DNA from: an uncultured Planctomycetaceae bacterium
Lineage (GTDB): Bacteria > Planctomycetota > Planctomycetia > Pirellulales > JACPPG01
Direction: 5' to 3'
NCBI GenBank assembly: GCA_945957305.1
Contig: CAMFLN010000134.1
Location: forward strand, 1 to 7,341
DNA length: 7,341 nt
In this document: piece after piece, positions 6,156-7,341 of the stretch
How the letters are laid out: each line of letters starts with the position of its first letter
Numbering within the stretch: position 1 is the first letter of the stretch
The notes under the pieces: model-generated
What the model was told of the DNA's origin: nothing
What the model saw: the letters and a program-made list of their open reading frames with translations, nothing else
The model's database searches: none
Made by a program: the position numbers and the translations under genes

Positions 6156-7341
6156 TCATTGACCGACGTTCACTTTGACGACGTGCACGCCGCTAAAGGC
6201 ATAGCCCGCCGGATTCCACTGCGCCGCCGGAGAGAGCGGCTGCGATCGCCCCTGGGCGTCAATCGCACGGACCATGATTTGTTGCTCGCCGGCCGGCAAG
6301 TCGAGCGTGATACGCCACGGCTGCCACGCGTAAGGATCGGTCGATTCGATCGCTGCCGCCTGCCAGGGGCGGTCTGTACCGCTGGTGACGAGCACTGTTT
6401 CGATCGGCGCGCTGCCGTCGTTCCAGGCGACCCCGCGCACTTCGGTGCGGCCCGCCGGCAGGCGCGCGCCTTCCAGCGGAGCGAAGATCACGCTTTTGAC
6501 GCGCATCCGCCAGTTCGGATCGCTATTCGTCAGGGTTGAAGTGAACTCGCTACCGGGCCGCAGCGGTTCGTGCGGCGTTCGATAACGGGCCACCTGGTGA
6601 TAATTGGCGGTTTCCTGAGGTTCGAGCCGCAGCTGACCCAACCATTTCACGTTCATCGTGGCGTAATAGCCGGGCGTGATCAGCCGCACCGGGCCGCCGT
6701 GTATGGCGGGAATCGGTTCGCCATTCATTCGCAGTGCAATCATCGAGCGCGCCAGCGCGTCATCGAGCGGAATGGAATGTTCGAAATCGGCCTCGCCCGC
6801 TTTGACCGGCGCATCGCGTCCGGCGGCCGTGACGAAATGAGCACGGGGGTCGATTTTCAGCTGCAAGTGTGCAAAGACTTTGGCCAGCGGAACGCCCGCG
6901 AAGCGGACGTTGCCCATCGCGCCGCATTGCCAGGGAGACCCCTTGGCCGGCGCGGCCTGCGAAAACATGGCGCGGCCATTGCCCGAACATTGCAGGACCA
7001 ACGTCTGTTCCACCTGCTCGAGCGCGGCCAGTTCACGCACGCGGATCGATGCCTGCTTTTCGATCAGCCCAGCAATCTCGATCTGCCAATCGAGATCTCC
7101 GTCGGGGCGCAGATGATTCGAGCCGGGCAACTGTTGATTGTTGCGAACGAAGAGGAGCGCTGCCGGTGTTATTGCATTTTCTGCCAGCAGTGCCAAGGGA
7201 GTTTCCATCTCGGCGGGCGCGGCGGCATGCACGATCAGCCGCGGGTCTTTGCCCGGAATCAGTTCAGCGGCCGTGGGAGCGCCGCGCGCGACACGTCCTG
7301 CGCCCAGGCCAGCGGACAACCCCACGCCCCCTGCGGCGAGA
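6156..7341 (-). CDS. Sulfite oxidase-family molybdopterin enzyme, Tat-type export, 5' end outside window
   Basis: Members of this family oxidise sulfite or related sulfur compounds using a molybdenum cofactor. Counting from the in-frame GTG at 7325, residues 45-235 match the oxidoreductase molybdopterin-binding domain. Arg61 (LLFVRNN), the molybdenum-ligating Cys113 in LQCSGNGR, Arg118, and His209 and Arg214 in HGGPVRLITPG fit the conserved active-site residues of animal sulfite oxidase. Residues 270-389 match the Mo-co dimerisation domain, ending GYAFSGVHVVKVNV. The frame stays open past the GTG to the window edge, reading LAAGG into VGLSAGLGAGRVARGA, like the end of a Tat signal peptide h-region and cleavage site. 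So the GTG is very likely an internal valine, and the start with its expected twin-arginine motif lies beyond 7341. SorA, SoxC-like or another substrate class cannot be told apart here. A cytochrome partner is not seen downstream. Confidence 0.92.
   Translation of the reverse strand, partial: LAAGGVGLSAGLGAGRVARGAPTAAELIPGKDPRLIVHAAAPAEMETPLALLAENAITPAALLFVRNNQQLPGSNHLRPDGDLDWQIEIAGLIEKQASIRVRELAALEQVEQTLVLQCSGNGRAMFSQAAPAKGSPWQCGAMGNVRFAGVPLAKVFAHLQLKIDPRAHFVTAAGRDAPVKAGEADFEHSIPLDDALARSMIALRMNGEPIPAIHGGPVRLITPGYYATMNVKWLGQLRLEPQETANYHQVARYRTPHEPLRPGSEFTSTLTNSDPNWRMRVKSVIFAPLEGARLPAGRTEVRGVAWNDGSAPIETVLVTSGTDRPWQAAAIESTDPYAWQPWRITLDLPAGEQQIMVRAIDAQGRSQPLSPAAQWNPAGYAFSGVHVVKVNVGQ

Noticed and set aside
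1..7341. CRISPR array, insertion sequence, phage or defence genes
   Set aside because: No regularly spaced repeats, terminal inverted repeats with a transposase, or recognisable defence or phage domains are present. The tRNA-Thr 3' end has no visible direct repeat that would mark an integration site within the window.

Overview
The window looks like ordinary chromosome of a GC-rich planctomycete, probably a Pirellulales-type lineage. This is an inference from protein style: a short zinc-type L31, a Cys-containing KdsA coupled to a large lipoprotein, a Tat-exported sulfite oxidase-like enzyme and a DUF4185/DUF5005-like secreted propeller. No marker gene proves it. All six supported protein genes lie on the minus strand; the only plus-strand gene is a tRNA.

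In the direction of minus-strand transcription (right to left) the layout is as follows. (1) 7341-6156 holds a sulfite oxidase-family molybdopterin enzyme whose 5' end is cut by the window. About 35 bases later comes a secreted DUF4185/DUF5005-like propeller protein (6121-4898), and the two may form one transcription unit. (2) A plus-strand tRNA-Thr(CGU) at 4728-4801, with a good intrinsic terminator, converges on that unit. (3) 3643-4727 is a stretch of about 1.1 kb without a convincing protein gene. It contains several strong hairpins, including a 13-bp perfect stem followed by seven T (4080-4175), and is the best place to look for an undescribed RNA. (4) kdsA (start probably GTG 3503) is followed by a 556-residue lipoprotein whose GTG overlaps the kdsA stop by one base (TAGTG) behind a strong ribosome binding site, which predicts translational coupling. 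(5) rpmE (L31) is followed by prfA (release factor 1), cut by the left edge; rpmE-prfA is a common bacterial gene pair.

Functionally the window combines translation genes (L31, RF1, tRNA-Thr), KDO synthesis for outer-membrane LPS with a coupled envelope lipoprotein, and a periplasmic or exported pair of unknown joint purpose. I see no insertion sequence, phage gene, CRISPR array or defence system. The most interesting items are the structured intergenic region, a possible leader pseudoknot before kdsA, and a transglutaminase-like lipoprotein that appears to lack its catalytic cysteine.
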